Both the position numbers and the translations under genes were made by a program. This document shows positions 60,271 through 64,000 of a DNA stretch of 64,000 nt, piece by piece. The stretch is from Ichthyophthirius multifiliis. Lineage: Eukaryota; Ciliophora; Oligohymenophorea; Hymenostomatida. The stretch is from contig NW_004086099.1 of assembly GCF_000220395.1 (NCBI RefSeq), positions 18,617 to 82,616 of the forward strand. The letters are read 5' to 3'. The notes beneath the pieces were generated by a model that was given only the letters and a program-made list of their open reading frames with translations, made no database searches and had not been told where the DNA came from. Positions within the stretch are counted from its first letter, which is position 1. Every line of letters begins with the position of its first letter.

Positions 60271-61400
60271 GTAATAGTAATAGTAATAGTAATAGTAATA
60301 GTAATAGTAATAGTAATAGTAATAGTAATAGTAATAGTAATAGTAATAGTAATAGTAATAGTAATAGTAATAGTAATAGTAATAGTAATAGTAATAGTAA
60401 TAGTAATAGTAATAGTAATAGTAATAGTAATAGTAATAGTAATAGTAATAGTAATAGTAATAGTAATAGTAATAGTAATAGTAATAGTAATAGTAATAGT
60501 AATAGTAATAGTAATAGTAATAGTAATAGTAATAGTAATAGTAATAGTAATAGTAATAGTAATAGTAATAGTAATAGTAATAGTAATAGTAATAGTAATA
60601 GTAATAGTAATAGTAATAGTAATAGTAATAGTAATAGTAATAGTAATAGTAATAGTAATAGTAATAGTAATTGTAATAGTAATAGTAATAGTAATAGTAA
60701 TAGTAATAATATATTTTACTTTATGATTAATAAAATTAATTCGATTTAAATCCTTAAAATTTATAGTTGACTAATTATATATAATAAGATTAATGTAATA
60801 TTTTTATTTTTTTTATAATTTTTTTTAATAAAAGCTCTTAATAATTATCTGAATGTTAGTAATTTCAATCCTTCTTTTCAAAATAAACTAAATAGTTAAA
60901 AATATATCAGGGAATAATAGTAATTTTCACAAAAAAATAATCTCAATTTTTATTTTAATAATTTTAATTTAAATAATAATTGTATATAATTATAATAAAA
61001 TTTTGTTAATTTTAACTATAATTAATAATAACTTTTAGATAATTCTTTTTAATAAAACTATTAACTTGTTTAGAATAACTTATTTTTATAAAAATAAAAT
61101 TTAGAAATTTTAAATATTTTATATTAAAATGGATATAATGATAATAATATTAAAAATTTTAATAATGAATAAATATACTAACTTAATTTTTTAAATGATA
61201 ATTAAAAAAAACATTATTATAAACACTTTATGATATTAAAAATGAAGATGATATTTTTAAAGAAATATGTTCTGAAATGAATAGTAAAAAAATAAAAAGT
61301 ATATGTTTTTCTAATTAATATTTTAAACAATAGATTTAAATTTCAAAGATTAAACTTATTGATATTCAAAGTTAATTTTTAAATAGATATATTATCCTCT
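58638..61400 (+). CDS. Unkempt-like CCCH zinc-finger RNA-binding protein with polyglutamine tract
   Basis: Starts MNNINTVKQQLQQYKQQQ at 58638. After a Q/N/Y-rich region comes VFISDFKIYACSKKEAHD, then, after a one-base frame change at an A8 run (59052-59059), CPFYHTEGDKRRC. This matches the F-K-x3-C...HD-x3-CP-x2-H start of plant TZF and Unkempt fingers. Further CCCH units follow (YHPLRYKTKFC, CGYGPFCSFAH, HERCSCPYMH, CRFCHGWKEYDYHPQIYKTK, CHLYH) across an intron of about 100 nt. Downstream lies a 161-codon glutamine tract and Asn-rich exons; a second apparent frame change is at 61204-61211. The C-terminal end near 61400 is not fixed. Unkempt proteins bind mRNA and regulate translation. Confidence 0.75.
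60227..60709 (+). repeat. TAA/(TAATAG)n microsatellite encoding polyglutamine
   Basis: 483 nt. About 14 TAA codons precede a long run of the TAATAG hexamer, with one TTG interruption at 60671-60673. In the frame that is open on both sides, every triplet is TAA or TAG and reads Gln under the ciliate code: 160 Gln and one Leu. The other two forward frames would give Asn-Ser or Ile-Val repeats. Confidence 0.9.
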
Positions 61401-61619
61401 TAACACTTATTCTATATATATAATTTTTTTTCCAAAAAAATATAATATATTATATATATTATGTTAATATATAAAAATAATAATATATAATTATTTTTTT
61501 TCGCTTTATTTATTTAATATATATATAATTTGTCTATTAAATCAAAAAAATTTAAATTAAATATTTATAAATATATATAAAATTTAATATTACATATTTT
61601 TATTTTATCTGTTTATAAA

Positions 61620-62225
61620 TCAATAAATATTACATTCATTTGTTTCATTACTTTGTCCTTTATATTCAGGTAATTCATTTACATATTCATCTACTACTTA
61701 AACTTAATCTTTATTATCTTCCTTTAAAATAAATAATATTATAACATTATTTAATATTTAATATTTTAAATACTTCATCAGAATCTACTATTTATCCAAA
61801 TTATTTTTTAGAAGCTTTGCTATCTTTTCCTTTTTCATCATTATTTTTGTTTTCTTCTTCTAATTACTTAGTCCAATCTTCTTCTACTACATTTATTTTT
61901 TAATCATCTTTAATTTTTTTACATATATCTAAAAATAAGTTATTAATATTTTCATTATTTTTAGCTGAAGTTTTCATAAAAGCCATATTCTTATTATTTT
62001 TAACAATTTAAAGGCTATTTATTTCATTTAATTAATCAATGTTTATAAGATCTTAATTATTTATTATTTTAAATTAAAAAAAGACATACCTATTTTATTA
62101 CAAACTAAAACTTTCTTTGTCTAAAAATCTCCATTTATACCTTTAGATTCTTAATCATTTATATATTTAATTAATTCTTCTAACTTTAAAAAAATTGAAT
62201 TATATATAAATATGTATATTTAAAA

Positions 62226-62276
<51 letters not shown>

Positions 62277-62520
62277 AATTACTTATCTTAATTAACTTGC
62301 TATTGTTCGAATATTTACATCAAATACAAAAATATATCCATAAATTTATTTTTAAACATAAATTTTATGTAAATTTATTTCTTTTGTTTTTTATTCATAA
62401 TTATCTATTATGCTTGTGTATATTTTTTTCCATTCATTTTCTTTATTTTAATCTGTAATTTAATATATTTTATAATAATCTATTGGAAAACTATATTATT
62501 AATTTTTTTTATAAATAAAA

Positions 62521-62556
<36 letters not shown>

Positions 62557-62787
62557 TTTTATATAGATAAATTACATATCTTCTATTATTAAGTAACAAT
62601 ATTATGGACAATCTTCTGAAGAACTTAAATTAATTAACTTTCTATAAGGCCTTATATCATTTATAGTCGGATCATAGATAGTAGAGAAACAATTATTTAC
62701 AAATTAATTAATTATTTAAGTTTTTCCTGATTCTTATAAACCCAAAACTGCTATTCTATATATAGGAATTTGCTTTTCTTGTTCCAT
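61620..62787 (-). CDS. divergent Ras/Rab-like small GTPase
   Basis: Starts MEQEKQIPIYRIAVLGLQES at 62787. The P-loop is GLQESGKT and a switch-I threonine lies in YDPTINDIRPYRK. After introns (several with TA microsatellites) come YGYIFVFDVNIRTIASQLRQ, KKVLVCNKIG and MAFMKTSAKNN. The NKxD motif is changed to NKIG, which should weaken guanine specificity. The DxxG region between 62560 and 62300 was not resolved. The C-terminus is extended and charged (WTKQLEEENKNNDEKGKD), ending ECNIY, a weak CaaX-like end. It is a paralogous, fast-evolving GTPase rather than a standard Rab. Confidence 0.72.
62229..62268. repeat. TA microsatellite inside a GTPase intron
   Basis: About 40 nt of alternating TA in an intron of the minus-strand GTPase gene. 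A second, shorter TA run lies at about 62521-62546 in the next intron. Confidence 0.8.
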
Positions 62788-64000
62788 ATTTTTTTTTTTT
62801 ATATTTTTTATTAATATTTAAATTAATTAACTTTTAATATTTTTATAAAATTATATTTTTAATATTCAATTAAAAATATTTTATTTTTAAAAAAATATAT
62901 CTTTTTCTCAATTTCTATTTCTTTTTATAAATTTTAGTCATTTGCCATTTGCATATAGATTATATAGCTTAAAAATTTTTAATTCATATTTTTATAAATA
63001 TAAATACAACAAAATAATCTAATTATTTGCATTTAAAAATAAATAAATAATTATATGAATAAATTGCTTATAGTTTTTACACGTATTCTGCAATTGCATA
63101 TTTTATAATTATTAGAGTAAAAATAAAATAAAATTTTAATAAATTTTAAACATATCAATAAATATATATTTATGATTTATTTATTTCTCCTTTTATAATG
63201 ATATTTATTTAATCCCAAAATTATGATAGTAATGATTTAAAAAAAAAATTAAAAGCATTTACATGTTGATTTATATTGTTTATTTAATTTCAAATGGATT
63301 TAAACAACAAATTTACATAGAAATATATATTATCAACAGCTATTGGTTTAAAATTGAATTCTAAAATATAGTATAATTAATAATTTTTTTATTTAATAAC
63401 TAATATAATGAGTATAATATATTATTTTGTTCTAATTATTTTTTGAAATTATTATAAAATCAAGAAAATAGTTAAAGAGAGTTTATTTGAAATTATATCA
63501 GTTTCTTATAATTTTGATTTCACAAAATATACAATTGAATTAAAAGTTTCTATTTTAAAATTATATTTTTATATTTTGTTAAAAATTAATTATAAGTATT
63601 TTTTAGTTAGATTATTTCTACTCAAATTATTTATTAGAATTATTAATTTATTTAAAATATAATTAAAGTTTTTACATTTTTTAAAATGTACTTATTTAAA
63701 TTTTAATTAAGTTAACTATTTTCTTTTATTTACTTTTGTTCACTTTTAGTTTTGTTATTAATTATTTTAATATTTATGTAATTTTTTAATAAGAATAATA
63801 AGATTAGTACAATTCAAAGATACTTGTAAATAAAGCTGGAATTTATACAATTATTTTTTTATTTAGAAATTGATTGCATGCTTATATAAAAATAAAATAT
63901 ATATTTAGTGTTAAAATTAAAATTTTATAATAATAATGATAATTTAAAATTTAAATATATTAAAAATAAAAATCATGTTTTATTAAGATAAATAGTATTT
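62788..64000. other. AT-rich terminal region, no gene seen
   Basis: About 1.2 kb to the window end. Low-complexity A/T; I see no convincing frame, RNA gene or repeat. The upstream 100-200 nt should contain the GTPase promoter. Confidence 0.5.

Overview
The window looks like macronuclear DNA of an oligohymenophorean ciliate. The very high AT content and the tiny introns recall Ichthyophthirius, but species assignment is inference. Three things in the sequence point this way. First, reading TAA and TAG as glutamine and TGA as the only stop opens long, conserved proteins on both strands; under the standard code only scraps remain. Second, introns are short (about 35-65 nt, a few longer), AT-rich, and run GTA...AG. 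Third, genes are densely packed, with short AT-only spacers and no transposons, rRNA, CRISPR or bacterial operon signals.

Layout, left to right. 1-5.5 kb, minus strand: a partial MRH/Atg27-like secretory protein, an armadillo-like protein and a RecQ helicase. 6.6-12 kb, plus: three hypothetical proteins, one of them a long coiled coil. 12.4-18.7 kb, minus: a large intron-rich protein resembling the DUF1765 family, and a MICU1-like EF-hand regulator of mitochondrial calcium uptake. 20.5-22.9 kb, plus: an auxilin-like J-domain protein next to a Rab GTPase. 24.7-25.6 kb: a RAD6-type ubiquitin-conjugating enzyme and two identical tRNA-Thr(AGT) genes in a 220-bp tandem duplication. 25.7-29.7 kb, plus: a small coiled coil, an SCP/FCP-type phosphatase and a Q-rich coiled coil. 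29.7-42 kb: the RNA polymerase II largest subunit (plus) between two paralogous OSCA/TMEM63-type channels (minus). 42.3-49.1 kb, minus: a protein with repeated C2-like units, an N/S-tailed hypothetical and a coiled coil. 49.3-55.4 kb, plus: an EF-hand protein, a Q/N-rich protein, a rhomboid protease and the mRNA export factor RAE1/Gle2. 58.6-61.4 kb, plus: an Unkempt-like CCCH zinc-finger protein with a huge polyglutamine tract. 61.6-62.8 kb, minus: a divergent small GTPase.

Most genes are unrelated housekeeping functions (transcription, mRNA export, DNA repair, vesicle traffic, calcium handling), so no operon-like system is evident. The most unusual features are two coding repeats and one reading-frame problem. 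A (TAATAG)n microsatellite reads as about 160 glutamines only under the ciliate code. A 25-copy 9-bp array encodes a Lys-Asp-rich tail on one channel paralog. The CCCH gene appears to lose frame twice, each time at a run of eight A. I found no convincing novel multi-gene system.
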